From the NCBI RefSeq assembly GCF_036567765.1, contig NZ_DATCTU010000071.1:1-64000 (forward strand): a DNA stretch of 64,000 nucleotides, in the 5' to 3' direction. Shown here piece after piece: positions 24,668 through 33,543 of this stretch. The notes beneath the pieces were generated by a model that saw nothing but the letters and a program-made list of their open reading frames with translations, searched no databases and was not told the DNA's origin. How positions within the stretch are numbered: position 1 is the first letter of the stretch; the number at the start of each line of letters is the position of its first letter. The stretch comes from Pseudobacteroides sp. (GTDB taxonomy: Bacteria; Bacillota; Clostridia; Acetivibrionales; DSM-2933). Position numbers and translations under genes: made by a program.

Positions 24668-26239
24668 ATGAATAAGCTATTGGTATTTTCAACTGCTTTT
24701 TTGTGCGGGATGTCGGTAATGGGGGTAGAAATGGCTGCAACAAGGCTGTTGGCACCATATTTTGGTGCATCCCAAATAGTATGGACAATTGTTATAGGGA
24801 TTATAATGATTTCACTAAGCTGGGGATATTTTAGAGGAGGAAAAACCGCAGATAAGTTTAACAATCCGGATAAGCTTTTTATAACAATATGGAAAGCTGC
24901 TGTGTGGATTACATTGATCCCATTATTAGGAAAATATTTGGCATCGGTAATTTTCATGGGATTAATGGCACTAGCACCTTCCGGCTTGATAATCGCAGGG
25001 GCTTCCCTATCTTGTTTAGTAATATTTTCGTTCCCTTTAATAAAGCTGGGAATGGTATCACCTTATCTTGTTAAGCTTGCACTAGACCATCAAGACAATG
25101 ACGGTGAAATAGTAGGTAAAATATATGCCTTATCGACTATTGGAAGTTTAGTCGGCACGCTCATTCCAACTTTTATTACCATACCTACCATCGGCACCCA
25201 GAAGACATTTTTATTTTTTGCCATGGTACTACATATATTATGCCTATATTACTATATTGGAAGAAGGGTGAAATTAAAGAGAACAGTAATTACAGGTGTT
25301 TTAACACTTGCATTTCTGATAATTCCATTTGGAAGCAACCTTGCTTTCTGGAAGGAAGTAAAGGCGGAGTATGAATCAAACTATAATTATTTGATAGTAT
25401 CTGAGAATAATGATGTCACAACCTTGAGCACAAATGTAGGATTTGGGTTTCAATCAGCTTCAAAAAAAGACAGCTTGTTCACAGGTTACTATTATGACTA
25501 TGCATCAATGGCACCATTTTTTCTAAAAGACGTGGATAAGCTAGAAAAAATTAAGGTTTTAGTGCTGGGTCATGGAACCGGTACCTTTACAAAACAGGTA
25601 AAGCATGTATTTCCAAACAGTGAAATCCAAGGCGTGGAAATTGATAAAAAGGTTAATTATATAGCAAAGGAGCATTTTGGTTTTAAAGATGAGCTGGCAA
25701 AGGTCAGCATTTCTGATGGAAGGGTTTTTGTAAAAACCAGCAAAGAAAAGTATGATGTTATATTTATTGATGCATATCATGATATCAGTACACCGTTTCA
25801 TATGGCCACTAAAGAGTTTTATGAAGAAGTAAAAAGCTGTCTGACTGAAAATGGCATTATTGTAATGAATATCAGCATAGGCTCTACAAATGAAAAGTCG
25901 GTATCTCAATACCTACAGCACACATTGAGGGCTTGTATGAACAAGGTTTATTCCTATCAAACAACTGACAATAATGTTATTCTTATCGCTATGAATAATT
26001 ATGGCCTGGAGCAGTTTAACCAAAACATAAAGAATATGCCCCAAAGCCACCAATGCAAAAAGGTAGTTGACCAGATCAAAAGCAAGGTGACTGAGGTGAA
26101 TGATAAAAAATACGTTCTTACAGATGACTTATCCAATATTGAGCTTTTGGAACAGAAATCCTTTAGCGACGTAATAAACAAGGCTGCGGCTGAAAGTCCT
26201 CTAAAGATAAACCTAAAGCTTAAAATAAACCAGGAATGA
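24668..26239 (+). CDS. Membrane protein with a spermidine-synthase-like domain
   Basis: A 523-residue fusion. Residues 1-220 form about six or seven membrane segments of a truncated transporter-like region ('MGVEMAATRLLAPYFG' near the start is characteristic of this family). Residues about 240-480 form a SpeE-like Rossmann domain with 'VLGHGTGTFTKQV', 'GVEIDKKV', 'ISDGRVF' and 'IFIDAYHD'. Such proteins are usually annotated as fused-MFS or membrane spermidine synthases; most have not been shown to make spermidine. The usual aminopropyltransferase motif DGG appears altered, so another donor or substrate is possible. It stands alone after the RiPP terminator and converges with the CPBP protease gene. 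Confidence 0.82.
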   Translation: MNKLLVFSTAFLCGMSVMGVEMAATRLLAPYFGASQIVWTIVIGIIMISLSWGYFRGGKTADKFNNPDKLFITIWKAAVWITLIPLLGKYLASVIFMGLMALAPSGLIIAGASLSCLVIFSFPLIKLGMVSPYLVKLALDHQDNDGEIVGKIYALSTIGSLVGTLIPTFITIPTIGTQKTFLFFAMVLHILCLYYYIGRRVKLKRTVITGVLTLAFLIIPFGSNLAFWKEVKAEYESNYNYLIVSENNDVTTLSTNVGFGFQSASKKDSLFTGYYYDYASMAPFFLKDVDKLEKIKVLVLGHGTGTFTKQVKHVFPNSEIQGVEIDKKVNYIAKEHFGFKDELAKVSISDGRVFVKTSKEKYDVIFIDAYHDISTPFHMATKEFYEEVKSCLTENGIIVMNISIGSTNEKSVSQYLQHTLRACMNKVYSYQTTDNNVILIAMNNYGLEQFNQNIKNMPQSHQCKKVVDQIKSKVTEVNDKKYVLTDDLSNIELLEQKSFSDVINKAAAESPLKINLKLKINQE

Positions 26240-26247
26240 TTTTACAC

Positions 26248-27012
26248 CTAAGTTGTTTTTGTCTCAAAGCTTTCGGAAGATTTAAAACTGAGGGATGCAA
26301 GTAAAGTCATAAACGCAAGGACAACTATAGATATCACTTCGGTCCCTTTAGTCGGAACATGTATAACAGAATCCTGCAGGAAATTCCATGCCAGGTGGAA
26401 ACCGATGCAAACCCATAGATTATTGAACTTGACATATAGTATTGCCAAAAGCAGGCCTGCCATAAATGTACCGATTAATGTCAGCAATGTAGTCTCAGAA
26501 TTAACAAGATGTATGAGCATAAAAATGAATGAAGACATTAATACTGCGAATACTTTCAGGCCTGAACTTCTTAAGGTTGATATAATATACCCACGGAAAA
26601 ACAGTTCTTCTCCAAAGGCAACCATAAGATAAAATACCAGTAGGGATAAGTTGTCGGCATTGAACCATTTGGGTGTAATCAGAAGCTCAGTCCCTTGAAT
26701 GTTTTGAAAAAAGGCATATGCAGCGATTGCAATTACCGATACTGAGGCAATAATCAGTCCATAAATGAAAGTAAATATACTTTTGGATGTAAATGCCAGA
26801 CCCAAATTTGAAAGTCTTACTTTATCGAATAAAACAGTACAGACAAGAACGGACAAAATTAGCCCGGGAATTAGTATTGAGCTATTGTCTATGTTTATAA
26901 AGGGGATAAAGTTTCTAAAAATCCTAAGCAAAATTATAATGAGAATAGTTGTTATGATAAGTCGAATTATTCTGAAAATTGATTTTGGGATTGAAATTTT
27001 ACGTTTATCCAT
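26248..27012 (-). CDS. CPBP-family intramembrane metalloprotease
   Basis: About 254 residues with roughly eight membrane segments and the Abi/CPBP (Rce1-like) motifs: 'EELFFRGYI' (EExxxR), 'FIFMLIHL' (FxxxH) and 'HLAWNF' (HxxxN), which form the metal site within the membrane. In Gram-positive bacteria such proteins process prenylated or small peptides, and some give immunity to self-made bacteriocins. The ATG at 27012 has AAAGGAA 7 bases before it; an in-frame extension upstream lacks a site. It lies 1.7 kb from the RiPP locus, on the other strand, so a role in immunity is only a possibility. Confidence 0.87.
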   Translation of the reverse strand: MDKRKISIPKSIFRIIRLIITTILIIILLRIFRNFIPFINIDNSSILIPGLILSVLVCTVLFDKVRLSNLGLAFTSKSIFTFIYGLIIASVSVIAIAAYAFFQNIQGTELLITPKWFNADNLSLLVFYLMVAFGEELFFRGYIISTLRSSGLKVFAVLMSSFIFMLIHLVNSETTLLTLIGTFMAGLLLAILYVKFNNLWVCIGFHLAWNFLQDSVIHVPTKGTEVISIVVLAFMTLLASLSFKSSESFETKTT

Positions 27013-27205
27013 TTCATAATTCCTTTCGTAAATGTATAAAATATTGTAAGTAGATATAAATAAATCATTAATATTAATAATTACCATATTATTAAAATAT
27101 ATGTAAAAACTAATAATTATTATACATTAAAAAAAAACTATGTCAATGAAATGTGAAGGAGCCAAAGAGTCATAAAAGGACAGAGCAAAGATTGTAATCA
27201 CAAAT

Positions 27206-27249
27206 AAATAAGGCTTGCATATACCGTTTCGGGCATGCAAGCCTTATTT
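27206..27249 (-). terminator. Terminator of galU
   Basis: A perfect 15-bp stem (AAATAAGGCTTGCAT with ATGCAAGCCTTATTT) with a 14-base loop lies 10 bases after the galU stop codon on the minus strand. Confidence 0.85.
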
Positions 27250-27259
27250 AAATCCTATA

Positions 27260-28129
27260 TTAAAACTTTTCTATGACCTTTTGAAGATAGTCTTTGAAAT
27301 CATCCTTTATATCGTCCCTATTTAATGCATATTCTACAGTAGCTTCAAGGAAACCCAGTCTGTTTCCCACGTCATATCTCTTGCCCACAAAGTCATATGC
27401 ATATATAGCCTCATTGCTTATAAGGCTCTTAAGTGCGTCAGTCAACTGTATTTCTCCGCCTTTACCAGGGGCAGCACCCTCCAAGTACTCAAAAATATGG
27501 GGAGATATTATATACCTTCCAAGAATTGCAATGTTGGAAGGAGCATTCTCAATATCAGGCTTTTCTACCAGATCCTTAACCTTGTAAACCCTGTCGTCAA
27601 CCTGTTTGCAGCTTACTATTCCATACTTGGGTACGTCTTCCAGTGGAACCTGCTGGACACCGAGAACTGTGGTTTTATATTCATTATAAATAGAAATCAT
27701 TTGTTTGAGGCACGGAACCTCTGAGTTGACAATATCATCACCCAGTAAAACTGCAAAGGGTTCGTTTCCTATAAAGGACTTTGCACAATATATAGCATGT
27801 CCCAAGCCTTTTGGCTCTTTTTGCCTTATGTAATGAATGTCTACGAGATTGGATATGTCTTGTACTTGGGCCAGCAAATCCTGCTTTCCCTTCTTCTTGA
27901 GCTCTTCCTCAAGCTCGTATGATTTGTCGAAATGGTCTTCAATGGCACGTTTGTTTCTTCCGGTAACAATGATGATATCTTCTATACCTGAATCGATGGC
28001 TTCCTCAACAATGTATTGTATCGTGGGCTTGTCCACTATAGGCAGCATCTCTTTGGGTTGTGCTTTTGTCGCAGGTAAAAACCTTGTGCCTAATCCTGCG
28101 GCTGGAATTATGGCTTTACGTACTTTCAA
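27260..28129 (-). CDS. galU: UTP--glucose-1-phosphate uridylyltransferase
   Basis: A 289-residue cytoplasmic enzyme making UDP-glucose from UTP and glucose 1-phosphate for cell-wall and exopolysaccharide synthesis. The N-terminal nucleotide-binding signature '[20 protein letters not shown]' is intact, as are 'VLLGDDIV' and '[12 protein letters not shown]'. The start is taken as a TTG that gives [12 protein letters not shown], the usual family N-terminus, 6 bases after AGAGGTG. Starting at the GTG inside that ribosome site would add three residues. It appears monocistronic, with its own terminator. Confidence 0.95.
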   Translation of the reverse strand: MKVRKAIIPAAGLGTRFLPATKAQPKEMLPIVDKPTIQYIVEEAIDSGIEDIIIVTGRNKRAIEDHFDKSYELEEELKKKGKQDLLAQVQDISNLVDIHYIRQKEPKGLGHAIYCAKSFIGNEPFAVLLGDDIVNSEVPCLKQMISIYNEYKTTVLGVQQVPLEDVPKYGIVSCKQVDDRVYKVKDLVEKPDIENAPSNIAILGRYIISPHIFEYLEGAAPGKGGEIQLTDALKSLISNEAIYAYDFVGKRYDVGNRLGFLEATVEYALNRDDIKDDFKDYLQKVIEKF

Positions 28130-28241
28130 AATCAACACCTCTTTCGTTTTGAAGGTCTAATAATATTAATATACCAAATTGTATAATATCTGGCAAATTA
28201 AATAATTAACATGAAACGTGCATCAAATTAAATACTACTTG

Positions 28242-28448
28242 TTATATGTTTTTGCTCTTTTTGTAATTGAAAAAAGCAAGAGCAAACCAAGCTCCTGATA
28301 ATATGAATGACACAATGCATTTTATTGTATCGGCTCTGACTCCGGAGGACATTGATAGCTTTAAGTAAACAATGCCTCCTGTTAAAAAAATTGTTCCAAG
28401 AAATATATTAAGTTTATAATCGAATTTTCTGTCCTTAATTCTGGCCAT
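28242..28448 (-). CDS. Small two-helix membrane protein, unknown
   Basis: A 68-residue protein with two hydrophobic segments (about 14-31 and 42-60), a charged N-terminus and a Lys-rich end. GCGAGGT precedes the ATG on the minus strand. I recognise no family. It lies just upstream of galU in the same direction, 112 bases away, and could share its transcript. Confidence 0.6.
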   Translation of the reverse strand: MARIKDRKFDYKLNIFLGTIFLTGGIVYLKLSMSSGVRADTIKCIVSFILSGAWFALAFFNYKKSKNI

Positions 28449-28871
28449 TTTTACCTCGCAAAAGTTATTTTCAATAGTCTAATTTTACATTAACAAAACT
28501 GATAATTCAATGAAATTTTATTAGTTATAGAGGATTATATATTGCGTGATACCGCAAAAAGAATTGCGGCTTCACGCAAGTAGATATTTAAAACTTTGCG
28601 GTTTATACAATTAAATAATTTCGGTGACAGTTACTGTTATATATTGTATAATTTTCGTTAATGCGAAATGATAACGTGACCTTACTGCTTATATTTATAT
28701 ATTGCTATAGTAAAATCACTTTTAAATATAATGTGATATTAAAATATTACTATAACCATAATAATTAACAATTTTGTAACCATTTATAAAATATAATATG
28801 TTATAATAACTGCCAATATATAAAAGTACGCAATAGTTGCATTTTATTCCAGTTAGATTGGAGAGTGTTTT
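28449..28871. other. Intergenic region with a nested hairpin
   Basis: No gene is seen. At 28543-28579 a nested hairpin pairs TTGCGTGA with TCACGCAA and, inside, CCGCAA with TTGCGG, leaving a loop of about 6 bases. Further on are the small palindrome ACAGTTACTGT (28627-28637) and TTTCG/CGAAA near 28653. The region is a divergent promoter for the genes on both sides; the hairpin could be an operator, a short RNA or the 5' end of one. Confidence 0.4.
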
Positions 28872-29585
28872 GTGAGCTTTATAAAAGTATCTGGATTGAG
28901 AAAGGTTTATAGAATAGGAAACAGTGAAAAAGTTATCGCACTTGACAATATTGATATTGAAGTTGAACGTGGGGAAATAATATGTATTCTAGGCACATCA
29001 GGTTCTGGAAAATCTACTTTACTTAACATGCTTGCAGGTCTTGAAAAGCCTACCAGAGGAGAAATCATAATAAATGGAAAGAACATTGCCAAAATGAATG
29101 AAAACCAGCTTGCCCTATTTAGAAGGGTAACAATGGGTTTTGTATTCCAATCCTACAACCTGATGCCTCATCTTACGGCGTTGGAAAATGTAGGATTTCC
29201 TTTAATGCTTAAAAATGTTTCCAAAAGAACAAGGGAAAAGAAGGCCAAAGAGATGCTCGAGCTTGTAGGGCTGCATAAACAGATAAAAAGAAAGCCTTCC
29301 CAGATGAGCGGAGGACAGCAGCAAAGGGTTGGGATAGCCAGAGCCCTGGTATCAAATCCCAAGCTTATTTTTGCAGATGAACCCACAGGAAACCTGGACT
29401 CAAAAACTACAAAGGAAGTTATGGAGCTTATTTTATCAAAGGTAAAGGAAAATAATCAGACATTGATTATTGTTACCCACGATGTTAATATTGCAAGATA
29501 TGCCGACAGGATAATACACATATTTGATGGAAACATATCCCGAGTGGAGACTGTAGAAAAAACGCAAGAGCAGTGTGCTCAGTAA
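28872..29585 (+). CDS. ABC transporter ATP-binding protein (MacB/LolD type)
   Basis: A 237-residue ATPase with Walker A 'GTSGSGKST', Q-loop 'FVFQSYNL', signature 'MSGGQQQRVGIARAL', Walker B 'LIFADEPTGNLD' and H-loop 'IIVTHD'. The start is GTG behind GGAGAG. It is first of three genes with a secreted CARDB-like protein and an FtsX-type permease, a common Gram-positive arrangement resembling MacAB without an outer membrane. The cargo is unknown. Confidence 0.93.
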   Translation: MSFIKVSGLRKVYRIGNSEKVIALDNIDIEVERGEIICILGTSGSGKSTLLNMLAGLEKPTRGEIIINGKNIAKMNENQLALFRRVTMGFVFQSYNLMPHLTALENVGFPLMLKNVSKRTREKKAKEMLELVGLHKQIKRKPSQMSGGQQQRVGIARALVSNPKLIFADEPTGNLDSKTTKEVMELILSKVKENNQTLIIVTHDVNIARYADRIIHIFDGNISRVETVEKTQEQCAQ

Positions 29586-29620
29586 ATATAAATATTATAT
29601 AAAAATAAGGAGTCAATTTT

Positions 29621-32050
29621 ATGAGGAAATTAGTCGCGTTGATATTGATTTTTGCCATTTCGGCTATGGGGGTGTGCGTTAATTCAGAGGGCGAAGGAAC
29701 GAACCTTGAGCTTATTATAACAGACTTCAAGGCACCTTCATCCATAACAAAAAATCAACAGTTCACACTGGAATTAACAGTAAAAAACAATTCAGAATCC
29801 AGTTTTGATTACATGTACGTCGAATTTGGAGCAAACAATTCGTTTTCACCAGTTTCCAAAGGCTCGAGGATACTGGCGAAAAACTTGCCTGGTCCTAAAG
29901 GGGAAACGGTAAATGAATTTTTGATTAAGTATAATGGCAGTCCTGATTCAAAGCTTCCAATAAGCCTTATATATAAAAAACATGATTCACAAACGGTTTC
30001 AACAGCCAGCGACTTCATCAACCTCCCTGTTGTACCCTATACAGAGCCGGCACCGGTGGTTTCACAAGCCCCTCAGCCTGTGGATACGTCAAAATATGTT
30101 CCTAGCCTTGTTATAGCCGATACAAAAGCAATACCTTCAGGTAAGGCGGGAGAAAAAATTACAATTACCCTGCCAGTAAAAAACATAAGCTCACATGAGG
30201 CGAAGAATGTGATAATAACAACCGAGGCTGACGACAAGCTGCCTATTGCTACAGATAAAATGGCTTCAGCACAGATAATCGACTCTATAAAGTCAGGAGA
30301 AACCAAGGAGGCCACCGTAACATTTGATGTAGCTTCCAATGCCCAGGAAAAGGTCTATACATTGAAGCTGAACCTTCAATACACAAACTCATATAATGAT
30401 GCCTTTGCCGCAAAGGACAGTATCAACATCAAGCTTTTGAACTCTTTAAAAAATTCAAGGGTAATGGTTTCTTCCATAACGTCATACCCTTCTTCAATAA
30501 ATGCAGGAGAAGGAACGAAGGTTACAGTCAATATTCAGAACTATGGAAATTTATCTGCAAATGATATAAAGGTTTCATTGACAGGGCTGAAAAGCGATGG
30601 CTTTGGGCTTTCAGGCTCTACCGACTCCAGGTACATAGAAAAAATGAACGGCGGAGATAAGCAGACCCTGGAATTTTCACTTAATTCATCTTCGAAGATG
30701 GAATCTGGAAGCTATGGGCTCGGAGTCAAGGTTGAATACAAGGACACTTCCGGCACCCAATTATCTGAAGAGTCCCAGTTTTTTGTATCCGTAAATAAAA
30801 GGGAGCAGTCGGAATCTTTACCTGATGTGTCAATAACAAATCTAACGGCACCGGTAAATGCATTAAAATCCGGTGAAAGTTTTTCAGTAGTTTTTGATAT
30901 AGCAAATACAGGCACAGCTAAGCTGCCCAATCTCAAGGTAACAACTACAAGCGATAAGGAAATTGTTCCAAAATCATTAAGTACAAAGATTATACCTGTG
31001 CTTGAAGCCGGGAAAACCCAGAGACTGAAGTTTGATTATCTGGTAACCGATGAGGCTGTCACAAAAAACTACCCCATATCAATAAACATAGAGTATGAAA
31101 CAGGTACGGATCAAAACAAGACAAAGCAAACTGCAAACCAGTTTGTGGGGGTATATGTTGAAGGAAAGGCAAAGGAAACAGATAAGAAGTCTGCACCTAA
31201 GGTCATAATAAGCAGGTGTGTATGCAGCCCAGATTTAATTAAGCCCGGTACCAACTTCAATCTGGATATCACATTCCAAAACACAAGTAAAGTATCGGAT
31301 ATCTCCAACCTTAAGATAGTGCTGACGCCTGCTGAAGGAGTTTTTATTCCTGTCAACAGCGGAGGAACCATATTTATAGACAGCATTCCTAAAGGCGGCT
31401 CAGTTCAAAAGAGTATAACCATGTATGTTAAACCTGATGCACAGACTAAAGCACACCCTATAGCGGTGGACTATGACTATGAAGATGATAAGGCTACTGC
31501 CATTACTGCGAAGGATACTGTCAGTGTACCTGTAAATGTTGAAGCAAGAATGGTTATAGGAGAGTTCAGTATACCTCCTGATGCTTTTATAGGGCAGCCT
31601 GTATCAATACCGATTAACTTTTTCAATATGGGAAAAACAACGGTGTATAATGTACTTATAAGGGCAACAGGTGACTTTCAGATCCAGTCTCCCGAATACT
31701 ACGGAGGTAACTTTGAGTCGGGAAAGTCCGACAACTATGAGCTGCAATTAACCCCTGATAAACCTGGGAGTCAGAATGGAAAAATCATACTTGCTTTTGA
31801 AGATGCTAATGGAAAAAGTCAGAGTATTGAGAAACCTTTCACAATAAATGTCATGGATCAAATGCCGATGGACGAAAAAATGCCTGGAATGCCTGAAATG
31901 CCAGGACAAGAGGCAGCTAAAAAGGGAGGAATAAATACTCTTTATCTGGCCATTGGCGGTGGAGTGGGGCTGCTGGTAATCGGAATAATTGTATTTGTTG
32001 TGGTGAGGAAAGTATCCAGACGCAGGAAGGAAATGGCCTTCGATGAATAA
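29621..32050 (+). CDS. Extracytoplasmic CARDB/COG1361-like protein, ABC-associated
   Basis: An 809-residue protein anchored outside the membrane. A signal peptide (1-23) is followed by about five or six repeated immunoglobulin-like beta domains of the CARDB/NEW3 kind, each with a phrase such as 'SGKAGEKITITLPVKNIS', 'AGEGTKVTVNIQNYG' or 'SGESFSVVFDIANTG'. A Met-rich stretch near residues 745-762 ('MDQMPMDEKMPGMPEMPG') precedes a C-terminal membrane helix (about 775-797) and a basic tail. It sits between the ATPase and the permease and overlaps the permease gene by 8 bases, so it is probably a structural part of the transporter rather than an S-layer protein. Confidence 0.85.
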   Translation: MRKLVALILIFAISAMGVCVNSEGEGTNLELIITDFKAPSSITKNQQFTLELTVKNNSESSFDYMYVEFGANNSFSPVSKGSRILAKNLPGPKGETVNEFLIKYNGSPDSKLPISLIYKKHDSQTVSTASDFINLPVVPYTEPAPVVSQAPQPVDTSKYVPSLVIADTKAIPSGKAGEKITITLPVKNISSHEAKNVIITTEADDKLPIATDKMASAQIIDSIKSGETKEATVTFDVASNAQEKVYTLKLNLQYTNSYNDAFAAKDSINIKLLNSLKNSRVMVSSITSYPSSINAGEGTKVTVNIQNYGNLSANDIKVSLTGLKSDGFGLSGSTDSRYIEKMNGGDKQTLEFSLNSSSKMESGSYGLGVKVEYKDTSGTQLSEESQFFVSVNKREQSESLPDVSITNLTAPVNALKSGESFSVVFDIANTGTAKLPNLKVTTTSDKEIVPKSLSTKIIPVLEAGKTQRLKFDYLVTDEAVTKNYPISINIEYETGTDQNKTKQTANQFVGVYVEGKAKETDKKSAPKVIISRCVCSPDLIKPGTNFNLDITFQNTSKVSDISNLKIVLTPAEGVFIPVNSGGTIFIDSIPKGGSVQKSITMYVKPDAQTKAHPIAVDYDYEDDKATAITAKDTVSVPVNVEARMVIGEFSIPPDAFIGQPVSIPINFFNMGKTTVYNVLIRATGDFQIQSPEYYGGNFESGKSDNYELQLTPDKPGSQNGKIILAFEDANGKSQSIEKPFTINVMDQMPMDEKMPGMPEMPGQEAAKKGGINTLYLAIGGGVGLLVIGIIVFVVVRKVSRRRKEMAFDE

Positions 32051-33440
32051 TGTTGATCTATTGAAAACCGGTTTGAAAAACTTAAAAAGAAGAAAGGCTC
32101 GTACCTTTCTGACTGTGCTTGGTGTCCTTATCGGAACCGCATCAATAGTTATAATGATATCATTCGGTATTGGGATTAAAACAAATATAAACAATCAAAT
32201 GCTTAATATTGGAAGCATGAGGATTATAGAGATACAGAACTTTGGATATATGCCTGAAATGGGGCAACCAAATGTTGTAAAAAAGAAAGAAAAGTTGGAT
32301 GATGCACTCATTAGAAGGATAGCAGGCTGGGAAGGAATAGAGGCGGTAACGCCACTACTTGAAGGCAATATAAAGTGTGTTGCAGGAAAGTATATGTCTT
32401 CTTTAATGGTTTTAGGAATAAATCCGGATGTCCTTGAAAAATTTGAGTTTTCGGTACAGGAAGGAAGACTTCTAAATAAGACCGATGAGTATAACTTATT
32501 GGTAGGATCAATGGTTCCTATGAACTTCTACAACCCCAAAAGGATGAATTCTTATCAGGGAATGATGATGATGGGGCAGAATCCCAAGCCTCCTGTTGAT
32601 CTTATGAAGGAAAAGTTGGTACTGACCTTTGACTATTCATATGGGGAAAAAGTAGTAAAGGATCCAATGGTGCCCCAGCCTACAGAAAATAAAAAGCCGC
32701 CAAAACTTTATAAGGCCAAGGCGGTAGGTATTATCAAGCAAGGAAGTAGTGACAAAGACTATAACACATATATGAACCTGGAGAGCCTGAAAAAACTTTT
32801 AAAAGAGAATGCAAAGAACCAACAGGGCTCTGGAATGATGGTTATGGGAGGGATGCCTTCTACAAACCTGAATGAATACCAGAGAGGTCAGATATTGGTG
32901 AAAGACGTAAAGTATATAGAGGATATTCAAGAAAGGCTTAAGGGAATGGGACTTAGTGCCTTCAGTGTAATGGATATGGCAAAGGAAATGGAAAAGGCTG
33001 CAAACGTCATACAGATGATACTGGGAGCACTGGGGGCCATATCACTCTTTGTGGCAGCTATAGGTATAGGAAATACCATGGTTATGTCGGTTTATGAGAG
33101 AACAAGGGAAATAGGTATTATGAAGGTGCTTGGTGCTACTTTTGGGGATATTAGAAAGTTGTTTTTATTGGAAGCGGCATTGATAGGATTTTTTGGAGGT
33201 ATGGTAGGAATTGGCTTGAGCTATGGTGCATCTTATATTATTAATGCTGTTATAAACTCAATGTCACAAACCAGCCCGGAAATGGGAGGTGGAGGAGGCC
33301 CAGGAATCGCATCGGTTATACCCATATGGTTGTCTGTTATGGCTGTAGCATTTTCATCATTTATAGGTGTTCTATCAGGTATTTATCCTGCAATTAGAGC
33401 CATGAAACTCAGCGCACTAGAAGCAATTAAGACGGATTAA
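32043..33440 (+). CDS. FtsX/MacB-type ABC permease with Met-rich loop
   Basis: A 465-residue permease with the MacB pattern: a first membrane helix ('VLGVLIGTASIVIMISFGIG'), a large extracellular domain and three helices at the end ('AIGIGNTMVMSVYERTREIGIM', in part, is the family signature). The extracellular domain holds several Met-rich stretches ('YQGMMMMGQNPKPP', 'GSGMMVMGGMPS') and a Gly-rich insert in the last loop. The Met-rich segments recur in the partner protein upstream. Together with the genes at 28872 and 29621 it forms a three-part export system of unknown cargo. Confidence 0.9.
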   Translation: MNNVDLLKTGLKNLKRRKARTFLTVLGVLIGTASIVIMISFGIGIKTNINNQMLNIGSMRIIEIQNFGYMPEMGQPNVVKKKEKLDDALIRRIAGWEGIEAVTPLLEGNIKCVAGKYMSSLMVLGINPDVLEKFEFSVQEGRLLNKTDEYNLLVGSMVPMNFYNPKRMNSYQGMMMMGQNPKPPVDLMKEKLVLTFDYSYGEKVVKDPMVPQPTENKKPPKLYKAKAVGIIKQGSSDKDYNTYMNLESLKKLLKENAKNQQGSGMMVMGGMPSTNLNEYQRGQILVKDVKYIEDIQERLKGMGLSAFSVMDMAKEMEKAANVIQMILGALGAISLFVAAIGIGNTMVMSVYERTREIGIMKVLGATFGDIRKLFLLEAALIGFFGGMVGIGLSYGASYIINAVINSMSQTSPEMGGGGGPGIASVIPIWLSVMAVAFSSFIGVLSGIYPAIRAMKLSALEAIKTD

Positions 33441-33543
33441 AAGGTGTTTTTTAAAGAGTGTACTTGATTTATATGTAGCATACGGAATAAAATAGTGGTA
33501 TTATTTTAAGCAAACATAATATTAAAGGAAACAGGTAGAACTG

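Noticed and set aside
28872..33440. Linking the second ABC system to the RiPP cluster
   Set aside because: Several unrelated genes and two terminators lie between, and this system has its own CARDB-like partner.
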